Below the pieces are notes generated by a model that made no database searches, was not told the origin of the DNA, and was given only the letters and a program-made list of their open reading frames with translations. The translations under genes and the position numbers were made by a program. Below, piece by piece: positions 1 through 6,340 of a DNA stretch of 21,550 nt (positions within the stretch are counted from its first letter, which is position 1; each line of letters begins with the position of its first letter). The stretch spans positions 1 through 21,550 of the forward strand of contig JAEWIY010000206.1 in assembly GCA_023386835.1 (NCBI GenBank), in the 5' to 3' direction. The stretch is from Verrucomicrobiota bacterium (lineage in GTDB: Bacteria > Verrucomicrobiota > Verrucomicrobiia > Opitutales > Opitutaceae).

Positions 1-483
1 CAACTGGCCGGCGACAGCACCCGCAACGAAACGGCCTGGGTGCGCCTCACCAACGGTGAGCTGCTGGCGGCGTCGCGAACCGACGGCTCTGCGTCCGTGG
101 TGGCGTATCGGTCGCGCGACGACGGCCATACCTGGACGGAGGAGCAGCCGCTGACGTTGCCGGGCCAGCACCCGGCCGACCTGCTCCTGCTGCCCAACGG
201 CCAGGTGCTGCTGAGCTATGGCGTGCGCAACCAGGGGCACTGGGCGATCCACCTGCGGTGGGGCGATGCCGAGGGCCGGCGTTGGTCCGCCCCGACGGTG
301 CTGGTGGAACTGGAAGGCGCCACGGACCAGCGGTTCACCGCGCAGCCGTCGCGGGACGGTGGATACCCGTCGACCGTGCGACTCGACGACGGCACGTTCG
401 TCACCGCGTACTACTCGCGTGGCATGCCATCGCATAACCGCTACCACGTCGGCGTGGTGCGATGGAAGCTGGACGGGAAGTAG
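1..483 (+). CDS. Sialidase / BNR-repeat family protein, C-terminal fragment
   Basis: The 5' part lies outside the window. The frame is open from base 1 (QLAGDSTRNETAWV...) to the TAG at 481-483. The 160 visible residues look like the last blades of a sialidase-type beta-propeller. There is an Asp-box (SRDDGHTW, the SxDxGxTW pattern) at about residues 38-45, followed by the strand HPADLLLLPNGQVLLSYGVRN, a second weaker repeat (WGDAEGRRW), and a C-terminal strand GTFVTAYYSR typical of the family. Such proteins are usually secreted exo-glycosidases or related sugar-binding propellers. The catalytic Arg/Tyr residues cannot be judged from this fragment, so the substrate is unknown. The stop codon is the first three bases of a TAGCGAG heptad belonging to the downstream repeat. 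It could equally be a non-catalytic BNR protein. Confidence 0.75.
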   Translation, partial: QLAGDSTRNETAWVRLTNGELLAASRTDGSASVVAYRSRDDGHTWTEEQPLTLPGQHPADLLLLPNGQVLLSYGVRNQGHWAIHLRWGDAEGRRWSAPTVLVELEGATDQRFTAQPSRDGGYPSTVRLDDGTFVTAYYSRGMPSHNRYHVGVVRWKLDGK

Positions 484-546
484 CGAGCAGGACGGATCGG
501 TTCACCACTAAGGCACGAAGGACACAGAGGGGGCAGAAGTAGCGAG
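481..546 (+). repeat. Left remnant of the composite spacer repeat (interrupted by the IS)
   Basis: This starts at the sialidase stop codon with TAGCGAG, matching the heptads near 9085-9110. It then carries a module at 502-530 (CACC-ACTAAGGCACGAAGG followed by ACACAGAGG) that is nearly the same as 2203-2223. It ends in AGTAGCGAG, where the IS inserted. Joined across the IS to base 1937 it reads AGTAGCGAGTAGGAGGAGCC, close to the uninterrupted text GGTAGCGAGTAGGACGAGCC at 9093-9112. Confidence 0.75.
538..546 (+). repeat. Target-site duplication, left copy
   Basis: AGTAGCGAG lies directly outside the left IS end and is identical to 1928-1936. Nine base pairs fits the 8-9 bp duplications known for IS256-family elements. 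Confidence 0.88.
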
Positions 547-569
547 GAGATATAGCCGAAAGTTGTGGA
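547..569 (+). repeat. Left terminal inverted repeat of the IS
   Basis: Begins GAGATATAGCC and ends GTTGTGGA. Pairs with the reverse complement of 1905-1927 at 19 of 23 positions. Confidence 0.87.
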
Positions 570-587
570 TGGCGGGTTAAGGAGGGC

Positions 588-1868
588 ATGCTGGAGGTGC
601 TCAAACCAAACCCGCATGAAGATCCAAAACCCGCCGGAGGAAATCATCACGACCCCGTTCGTTTCACAACTGCGATTTGTCAGTCGGAGTTGGAGGAAAC
701 GTTACGTACTGGAGCGCGCCGACTGCTGATGGCCGCGCTGGAGGCTGAAGTCGAAAACTACCTGCAAACGCACCAGAACGCGCGCGACGAAGTGGGCCGC
801 CGGCTGGTCGTGCGCAATGGCTACGCAATGCCGCGCCAGGTGCAGACCGGTCTGGGCACGCTGGAAGTGCGGGCCCCGCGAGTGGATGACCGTCGCGAAG
901 AAGAGCGCTTCACTAGTCGGATCCTGCCGCCGTACCTGCGGCGCGTGCCGAGCTTGGAGAACCTGATCCCCACCTTGTACCTCAAAGGGATCTCTACCTC
1001 CGCGATGCCGGCCGCGCTCGAGCCGCTCTTGGGCACCAAGGCGGCCGGTTTGTCGGCTTCGAGCATCGTGCGCCTGATCGAGAGCTGGCAGGAGGACCAC
1101 CGCCAGTGGCTCAAGCGCGACCTCTCCGATCGGCGGATCGTGTATCTGTGGGCCGACGGCATCTACTGCAATGTGCGCCTCACTGACGAGCGGCCCTGCC
1201 TGTTGGTGGTGGTAGGCGCACGCGAGGACGGGACGAAGGAGTTGCTGGCGATCGCCGATGGCGAACGGGAGAGCGAACACTCCTGGAGAGCGGTGCTACT
1301 GGATTTGAAGAGCCGCGGGCTCACGGTGCCGCCGAAACTGGCGGTGGCGGACGGGGCCATGGGCTTCTGGCCCGCGCTGGAACAGGTTTGGCCCAGTTGC
1401 CATCGGCAGCGATGCTGGGTGCACAAGACGGTCAATGTCTTGGACAAGCTGCCCAAGAAGCTGCAGCCGGAGGCCAAGGAGCGGCTCCATGCGATCTGGC
1501 AGGCCGCCACCCGGGCCGACGCCGTCGCCGCTTTCGACGGTTTCCTCAAACTGTATCAGTCAAAGCACGACAAAGCGTGCCAGTGCTTGAAAAAGGACCG
1601 GGACGACTTGCTCACGTTCTACGACTTTCCGGCCGAGCACTGGATCCACCTGCGGACCACCAATCCCATCGAATCGAGCTTCGCGACGGTCCGTCATCGG
1701 GCGCGGCAAACCAAAGGCTGCGGCTCCCGGGCCGCCACCCTCGCCATGATGTTCAAGCTCGGCATTGAATGCGAAAAAAGCTGGCGGCGGCTCAACGGCC
1801 ATGAACAAATCACCCGGCTGATCGAAGGCGTCCGTTTCATCGACGGCGTCGCCGAGATCGCCGCTTAG
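588..1868 (+). CDS. IS256-family (mutator-type) DDE transposase
   Basis: This 426-residue protein catalyses cut-and-copy movement of the surrounding element. The expected family landmarks are in order: an N-terminal region with VENYLQTHQNARDEVGRR and RNGYAMPRQVQTGLGTLEVR (residues 55-95), PPYLRRVPSLENLIPTLYLKG (114-134), the first catalytic Asp in YLWADGIY (D190), the second in LAVADGAMGFW (D255), the QRCWVHK motif (274-280), and the catalytic Glu in TTNPIESSF (E362), followed by TVRHRARQTKGCGS. Length is normal for the family (about 400-430). AAGGAGGG sits just before the ATG at 588. The frame stays open upstream, so the exact start is not certain. There is no frameshift or internal stop. 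The reading frame ends 36 bp before the right inverted repeat. Confidence 0.95.
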   Translation: MLEVLKPNPHEDPKPAGGNHHDPVRFTTAICQSELEETLRTGARRLLMAALEAEVENYLQTHQNARDEVGRRLVVRNGYAMPRQVQTGLGTLEVRAPRVDDRREEERFTSRILPPYLRRVPSLENLIPTLYLKGISTSAMPAALEPLLGTKAAGLSASSIVRLIESWQEDHRQWLKRDLSDRRIVYLWADGIYCNVRLTDERPCLLVVVGAREDGTKELLAIADGERESEHSWRAVLLDLKSRGLTVPPKLAVADGAMGFWPALEQVWPSCHRQRCWVHKTVNVLDKLPKKLQPEAKERLHAIWQAATRADAVAAFDGFLKLYQSKHDKACQCLKKDRDDLLTFYDFPAEHWIHLRTTNPIESSFATVRHRARQTKGCGSRAATLAMMFKLGIECEKSWRRLNGHEQITRLIEGVRFIDGVAEIAA

Positions 1869-1904
1869 ACTACATCACCCCCCGGCCGACCCGCCCATCC
1901 GTCG

Positions 1905-1927
1905 TCCACAACATTTGGTGATATCTC
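1905..1927 (-). repeat. Right terminal inverted repeat of the IS
   Basis: On the minus strand it reads GAGATATCACC...GTTGTGGA, matching the left end at 19 of 23 positions. Confidence 0.87.
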
Positions 1928-1936
1928 AGTAGCGAG
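1928..1936 (+). repeat. Target-site duplication, right copy
   Basis: AGTAGCGAG, identical to 538-546, directly outside the right IS end. Confidence 0.88.
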
Positions 1937-2112
1937 TAGGAGGAGCCGTTAAGCTCGCAGTTCAGAGCGAAATTTCCGGGGGGGATCTGGCCGCAAGGAG
2001 GCGCAAAAGGCTCAAAAAAGGAGCTCGGCGTGGTCGGTTCTTTGCGCCTCTTGTGCGTTTTTGCGGCTCAGCTTCTGGCTTAGAGCTTAGAGCTTAGCGC
2101 CTACAGCTGCGC
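1928..2112 (+). repeat. Composite spacer repeat, unit B1
   Basis: Continues the repeat cut by the IS. Parts in order: TAGCGAGTAGGAGGAGCC (1930-1947); left arm beginning GCCGCAAGGAGG (1990-2010); a short centre with GGAGCTCGGCG; right arm ending GCGTTTTTGCGGC (2038-2067), whose reverse complement also begins GCCGCAA; then four heptads GGCTTAG, AGCTTAG, AGCTTAG, CGCCTAC (2077-2104). The block 1990-2067 aligns with 9200-9278 with roughly 10 differences in 78 bases. No gene is visible here. Confidence 0.75.
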
Positions 2113-2418
2113 TCCGCGCAGGTCGCCTTCGGCGAGTGTAAGTGCGAAGTTTAAGGAGTAATCCGAGCCGGTGTATTCACCACTCTCGAGCGAAGCGACA
2201 GTCCGCCAAGGCACGGAGGCACGTATGCGGGGAGGTTGCCGCAAGATCGCACAGAAAGCTCAAAATTGGGGGTGGGAGATCCCAAGGCGTGATCCGATAT
2301 TGTGTCGTTCTCCGTGACTCTGTGGTGAAACATTCCGCCAGTCGGCTTTTGAGCCTTTTGCGCATCTTTGCGGCTATCCTGCTTGCCTAGAGCCTAAAGC
2401 TTATCGCCTATCGCGGCG
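2113..2418 (+). repeat. Composite spacer repeat, unit B2
   Basis: Second unit in tandem with B1. GTCGCCTTCGGCGAGTGTAA (2122-2141) and the following GAAGTTTAAGGAGTAA recur at 9131-9176. GGTGTATTCACC follows (2170-2181). Then come two interleaved inverted pairs: Y at 2203-2223 (core AAGGCACGGAGG), X at 2238-2266 (GCCGCAAGATCGCAC...), Y' at 2306-2328 (inverted, CTCCGTGACTCTGTGGTG) and X' at 2344-2374 (inverted, ending TTTGCGGC). Four heptads close the unit: TGCCTAG, AGCCTAA, AGCTTAT, CGCCTAT (2384-2411). The permease ATG is 41 bp downstream. Short ORFs across this stretch look fortuitous. Confidence 0.7.
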
Positions 2419-2452
2419 CGGAGCGCTCTGCGCTGCCCGCGCCCATACCCCA

Positions 2453-3853
2453 ATGGATCCTTTGCTGCTGCTGTTCGTCGGCCTGGTGATCGTCGTCGCC
2501 GGGATTCTCTGGCTGAAGTTGCATGCGTTTGTCGCATTGCTCGCAGCCGGGATCGTGGTGGCGGTGCTGACGCCTCCAGCAACCGTCGAGCGGTACGCAC
2601 TGGCCCAAGGGGCGAGTGTGGAGGCGGCGGCCGCGCAGGCGCAGGAGCCGTTGGGCACGAAGTTGGCCAAACGATTTGGCGCAACGACCACGCAACTAGG
2701 GTTGCTGATCGCCTTGGCTTCAATTGTCGGAGCGGCGCTGCTGGCGAGCGGCTCGGCCGAACGCATCGTGCGCTCGATGCTGGGCGTGCTGGGCGAGGGG
2801 CGGGCCCCGCTGGTCTTTGGTATCAGCGGGTTCGTGCTCGGGGTGCCGATGTTCTTCGATACGGTCTTCTTGCTGTTGATCCCGCTGGCCCGGGCGACCG
2901 CCCTGCGGACGGGGCGGAATTACCTGCTCTACGTGCTGTGTATCGCCGCGGGCACGACGATGACCCATTCGCTCGTGCCACCGACGCCCGGGCCGTTGTT
3001 CGTGGCGCACGCGCTGGGAATAGAGATCGGGCTGATGATGATCGGTGGCCTGGTCCTCGGCGCGGCCACGGCGGTCGTCGGCGGGATTTATGCCTGGTGG
3101 GTCAACCGCAGATGGCCCGTGAACCTTCCTCGGTCCGCGGGCGCAGGGGCAGCGACGACGGAGCGGCCGGACAGTGAGCTGCCTCCACTCTGGGCCGCGT
3201 TGTTGCCGATCGTGCTGCCGGTGCTGCTCATCTCCGCCCATACGATCTCACAATCCGTCGCGCCGGCGTCCGCCTTGGCGCAGGTCATGCGCCAGGTGGG
3301 GCACGCCAACATCGCGCTGACCCTGTCGGCCCTGACCGCGCTGTTAACGTTGCTGTGGCAGCAGCGCGGAGACCGGGCCGGCATGCGTTCGCACGTGCAG
3401 ACGGCCCTATCGGACGCGGGTATCATCATCCTGGTGACGGCCGCGGGCGGAATCTTTGGCGGGATGCTGCAGGAGACCGGCGTCGGACTGCGGATCAAGG
3501 AACTGGCGCTCGAGTACCGGATCGCGGTCCTGCCGCTCGCATTTTTCGTGACGGCTCTCGTCCGGATCGGACAGGGCTCGGCCACGGTCGCGATGGTGAC
3601 GAGCGTGGGCATCCTCAGCGGGTTCGGCTCAGCGGACGTGCTGGGTTTCCACCCGCTTTACCTGGCGTTGGTGATCGGTTGTGGCTCCAAGCCGATTCCG
3701 TGGATGAACGACAGCGGCTTCTGGGTCGTCTGCAAAATGAGCGGCCTGCGCGAAGTCGACACACTGCGCGGCTTCTCCGCCATGCTCACGCTGATGGGCG
3801 TGGTGGGCTTCGTCCTCGTGATGCTGGCGGCGTGGTTGTTCCCGCTGGTCTGA
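2453..3853 (+). CDS. GntP-family sugar-acid:H+ symporter
   Basis: A 466-residue inner-membrane permease of the gluconate transporter (GntP) family, which imports gluconate and related acids with protons. It is hydrophobic throughout, with 12 or more membrane segments starting at residues 3-40 (LLLLFVGLVIVVAGILWLKL, HAFVALLAAGIVVAVL). Family landmarks are VPMFFDTVFLLLIPLA (131-146), HSLVPPTPGP (172-181, very characteristic) and the C-terminal MNDSGFWVV (418-426). Length fits the family (about 440-470). The segment at about 45-70 is Ala/Gln-rich and longer than I would expect. It faces gudD/kdgD, so the natural inference is glucarate/galactarate uptake, but the family includes gluconate, idonate and fructuronate carriers and the sequence does not settle which. 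No clear ribosome site precedes the ATG. Its promoter must lie in or beyond the repeat-filled spacer. Confidence 0.9.
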   Translation: MDPLLLLFVGLVIVVAGILWLKLHAFVALLAAGIVVAVLTPPATVERYALAQGASVEAAAAQAQEPLGTKLAKRFGATTTQLGLLIALASIVGAALLASGSAERIVRSMLGVLGEGRAPLVFGISGFVLGVPMFFDTVFLLLIPLARATALRTGRNYLLYVLCIAAGTTMTHSLVPPTPGPLFVAHALGIEIGLMMIGGLVLGAATAVVGGIYAWWVNRRWPVNLPRSAGAGAATTERPDSELPPLWAALLPIVLPVLLISAHTISQSVAPASALAQVMRQVGHANIALTLSALTALLTLLWQQRGDRAGMRSHVQTALSDAGIIILVTAAGGIFGGMLQETGVGLRIKELALEYRIAVLPLAFFVTALVRIGQGSATVAMVTSVGILSGFGSADVLGFHPLYLALVIGCGSKPIPWMNDSGFWVVCKMSGLREVDTLRGFSAMLTLMGVVGFVLVMLAAWLFPLV

Positions 3854-3859
3854 GTGGGG

Positions 3860-3896
3860 CCATCCGAGCCGCCGCCGAACCCACGCGAGCGGATGG
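3860..3896. terminator. Possible bidirectional terminator between convergent genes
   Basis: CCATCCG (3860-3866) and CGGATGG (3890-3896) can form a 7-bp stem with a 23-nt loop in the 55-bp gap between the permease and gudD. No T-tract follows on either strand, so this is a weak call. Confidence 0.3.
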
Positions 3897-3908
3897 GCGC
3901 TGACGCGT

Positions 3909-5285
3909 TCAACGCACCAGACAGGCGCACTTCGGATTGAAGGTCCAACCGGGGTGGAGGAACTGCATGGCCGCGGCGTCGTTGCGCGCGCCGCTGTCGA
4001 GCCCGCGGTAACGTTCGTGCGCCTGTTCAAGTTCGTCCCAGTCGAGTTCGACGCCAAGCCCGGGGCGGTCCGGCAATCGCAGCTCGCCCTGGCGGATGAC
4101 GAGCGGCTCCTTGGTCAGGCCCTGACCCTCCTGCCAGATCCAGTGGGTATCGATCGCGGTGATACGTCCGGGCGCCGCGGCCGCGACGTGCGTGAACATC
4201 GCGAGGGAGATGTCAAAATGGTTGTTGGAGTGTGAACCCCACGTCAGCCCGTGTAGCTGGCATTGCTGCGCGACCCGCACCGAGCCTTGCATCGTCCAAA
4301 AATGAGGATCCGCCAGCGGAATATCGACCGCCTGCAACCGGAGCGCGTGGGCCAGCTCGCGCCAGTCGGTCGCGACCATGTTGGTCGCGGTCGGCAGACC
4401 GGTCGCGCGGCGAAACTCCGCCATGATTTCGCGGCCGGAGAAACCGTTCTCCGCGCCGCACGGGTCTTCCGCGTAGGCGAGGACGTGGCCCTGGCCGCGA
4501 CACAGCCGGATCGCCTCATCGAGCGACCACGCGCCGTTGGGGTCGAGTGTTACCCGGGCGTGGGGGAAGCGCTGGGCGAGCGCGGTGACGGCGCTCATCT
4601 CTTCCTCACCGCGCAGCACGCCGCCCTTCAGTTTGAAATCGTTGAACCCGTAACGCGCCTGGGCGGCCTCCGCGAGGCGCACGATCGCGTCGGTGCTCAA
4701 CGCTTCCTCGTGCCGCAGCCGAAGCCAGTCATCGTTGGCGTCGGGCTCGGACCGATACGGCAGGTTCGTCCGGCGACGGTCACCGACGTAGAACAGATAA
4801 CCGAGGACCGGCACGACGTCGCGTTGACGGCCTTCCCCGAGCAGGTCGGCCACGGGCACGCCGAGGTGTTGCCCGAGCAGGTCGAGCAGCGCGGATTCAA
4901 GCGCGGTGACGGCGTGAATCGTCGTCCGGGAGTCGAACGTCTGCAGGCCGCGGCCACCGGCGTCGCGATCAGCGAAGCGGGAGCGCACGGTTTGCAAGAC
5001 GGCGTTGAACGCGCCGATCCGCTGGCCGAGCACGAGCGGCCGGGCATCCTCGAGCGTCTGCCGGATCGCTTCGCCGCCCGGCACCTCACCGACGCCAGTG
5101 TGGCCGGCGTTGTCCTGGAGCACGACGACGTTGCGCGTAAAGAACGGGCCGTGCGCGCCGCTGAGGTTGAGCAGCATGCTGTCGTGACCCGCCACCGGGA
5201 TCACGCGCATGGCGGTGACGCGGGGCGTAAACGTGTCACCGGCTCCCGCCGCGGGGCCGGGCGGAGAGGCGTCAATGGCGCTCAT
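3909..5285 (-). CDS. gudD: Glucarate dehydratase (enolase superfamily)
   Basis: A cytoplasmic 458-residue enzyme that dehydrates D-glucarate (and usually L-idarate) to 5-dehydro-4-deoxyglucarate. It belongs to the mandelate racemase/enolase superfamily. The whole signature is present: the capping domain with GEVPGGEAIRQTLEDA (66-81), catalytic KxK in FNDFKLKGG (K218 and K220), metal ligands D248 (TLDPNGAWS) and E273 (AEDPCG), N302 in TATNMVATDW, the catalytic His in TWGSHSNNHFDIS (H352), and D379 in AIDTHWIWQEG. Length matches E. coli GudD (about 446) with an N-terminal extension of about 15 residues. The ATG overlaps the kdgD stop by 4 bp (ATGA), so the two are translationally coupled and work in sequence. 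GudD normally needs Mg2+. No odd residues seen. Confidence 0.96.
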   Translation of the reverse strand: MSAIDASPPGPAAGAGDTFTPRVTAMRVIPVAGHDSMLLNLSGAHGPFFTRNVVVLQDNAGHTGVGEVPGGEAIRQTLEDARPLVLGQRIGAFNAVLQTVRSRFADRDAGGRGLQTFDSRTTIHAVTALESALLDLLGQHLGVPVADLLGEGRQRDVVPVLGYLFYVGDRRRTNLPYRSEPDANDDWLRLRHEEALSTDAIVRLAEAAQARYGFNDFKLKGGVLRGEEEMSAVTALAQRFPHARVTLDPNGAWSLDEAIRLCRGQGHVLAYAEDPCGAENGFSGREIMAEFRRATGLPTATNMVATDWRELAHALRLQAVDIPLADPHFWTMQGSVRVAQQCQLHGLTWGSHSNNHFDISLAMFTHVAAAAPGRITAIDTHWIWQEGQGLTKEPLVIRQGELRLPDRPGLGVELDWDELEQAHERYRGLDSGARNDAAAMQFLHPGWTFNPKCACLVR

Positions 5286-6193
5286 TGGGGGCCCAGAGCG
5301 GCGATGAGTTCACCCAGTCGTGCGTCCTCCTCCGCGGTGAGGTCCACGAGCGGCGGGCGAACGGGGCCCGCGCTGCGACCGACGAGGCGCGCGCCGGCCT
5401 TGATGATGCTGACGGCGTATCCAGGCCGTCGATTCCGGATCTCCAGGTACGGGAGGAAGAAGGTGTCGAGCAGCCGGCCCATCGTGGCGTCGTCGTTGGC
5501 CGCGAGCGCCTCGTAGAACTGCACGGCGGTTTTCGGGATGAAGTTGAAGATGGCCGACGAATACACCGGCACGCCCAGGGCCTTGTAGGCGGCGGCATAG
5601 ACCTCCGCGGTGGGCAGGCCGCCCAGGTAAGTCAGCCGGTCGCCCAGTTTGCGGCGGATGCCCACCATCAGCTCGATCTCGCCGATGCCATCCTTGAAGC
5701 CGATCAGGTTCGGACAGCGCTCGGCCAGGCGCGCGAGCGTGGCTGGCTGGAGGCGGCAGGCGCCACGGTTGTAGACGACAAGGCCGAGCGAGACGGAGCG
5801 GCAGACCGCTTCGATGTGGGCGGCGAGTCCCTCCTGGCTGGCTTCGGTCAGGTAGTGCGGCAGAAGGAGCAGGCCTTGGGCGCCGATTTTCTCGGCCGTC
5901 TGGGCCAACGCGATGGCTTGCCGCGTGGGGCCACCGGTGCCGGCAATGATCGGCACGCGCCCCTGGCAGGTTTGCACGGCGGTTTGGACTACCGCGGCGT
6001 AGTCCTGCGCGGTGAGAGAGAAAAACTCCCCGGTTCCGCCCGCGACAAACAGCGCGGTGGCGCCGTACGGCATCAGCCACTCGAGCCGGGACGCGTAGGT
6101 CTGCGGTTGAAACTCCCCGTCGGCGGTGAAGTCGGTGAGCGGAAAGGAGAGCAGGCCAGACGACAGCGTCTGTTTGAGTTCCAGAGGCGACAT
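5282..6193 (-). CDS. kdgD: 5-dehydro-4-deoxyglucarate dehydratase
   Basis: A 303-residue class I aldolase-fold (DapA/NanA superfamily) enzyme converting 5-dehydro-4-deoxyglucarate to 2-oxoglutarate semialdehyde with loss of water and CO2. Landmarks: SSGLLSFPLTDF at the N-terminus (11-22), AGGTGEFFSL (51-60), IIAGTGGPT (82-90), the active-site Tyr in LVVYNRGACRL (Y141) and the Schiff-base Lys in LIGFKDGIGEIE (K167), then YLGGLPTAEVYAAAYKALGVPVYSSAIFNF. The start was placed at the ATG at 6191-6193 because MSPLELKQTLSSGLLSFPLTDF is where family similarity begins. A start 22 codons upstream adds only low-complexity Pro/Arg/Thr residues. It is the first gene of the minus-strand pair and overlaps gudD by 4 bp. 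It shares a 147-bp divergent spacer with the UxaA-family gene. Confidence 0.95.
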   Translation of the reverse strand: MSPLELKQTLSSGLLSFPLTDFTADGEFQPQTYASRLEWLMPYGATALFVAGGTGEFFSLTAQDYAAVVQTAVQTCQGRVPIIAGTGGPTRQAIALAQTAEKIGAQGLLLLPHYLTEASQEGLAAHIEAVCRSVSLGLVVYNRGACRLQPATLARLAERCPNLIGFKDGIGEIELMVGIRRKLGDRLTYLGGLPTAEVYAAAYKALGVPVYSSAIFNFIPKTAVQFYEALAANDDATMGRLLDTFFLPYLEIRNRRPGYAVSIIKAGARLVGRSAGPVRPPLVDLTAEEDARLGELIAALGPQ

Positions 6194-6340
6194 GGGGTGG
6201 GGTGGCGGGCGTGTTTTGGTGACGAAGGTCGGCGGGCAGCGCAAGCATCCGTGCCGCAACCGGGGAGCGCGAGAAGTGGTTCAGCACGGCGTTTGATCCC
6301 GAGATTGTCGTTCGCACAGGCGCGGGTACGTTGGCCGTGC
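6194..6340. promoter_or_regulatory. Divergent control region of the hexarate genes
   Basis: A 147-bp spacer between the divergent starts of kdgD (-) and the UxaA-family gene (+). By position it should hold both promoters and any shared operator. I see no convincing -35/-10 pair, palindrome or ribosome site, so only the location supports the call. Confidence 0.4.

Larger units (their letters stand above)
547..1927 (+). mobile_element. Complete IS256-family insertion sequence (1381 bp)
   Basis: The ends are set by imperfect terminal inverted repeats at 547-569 and 1905-1927 (19 of 23 positions match, both starting GAGATAT and ending GTTGTGGA). They are flanked by perfect 9-bp direct repeats AGTAGCGAG at 538-546 and 1928-1936. 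The single transposase ORF (588-1868) is intact and fills almost all of the element. Length, repeat size and duplication size all fit the IS256 family. The target lies in a 7-bp repeat tract, so the direct repeat alone could be chance, but it coincides exactly with the ends of the inverted repeats. An intact ORF, matching ends and perfect duplication suggest a fairly recent and possibly still active insertion. Confidence 0.92.

Noticed and set aside
2142..2390. Short ORFs of 60-82 codons on both strands in the spacer before the permease
   Set aside because: They run across inverted-repeat arms and heptads shared with 9050-9373, and their translations are not conserved between the copies.
5285..6340. 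Long plus-strand open frame antisense to gudD and kdgD, continuous with the UxaA-family gene
   Set aside because: It mirrors two strongly recognised minus-strand enzymes and has low-complexity Arg/Gly/Ala/Glu composition. Long antisense frames are expected with GC-rich third positions. The real start is at 6341, where SAF-domain sequence begins.
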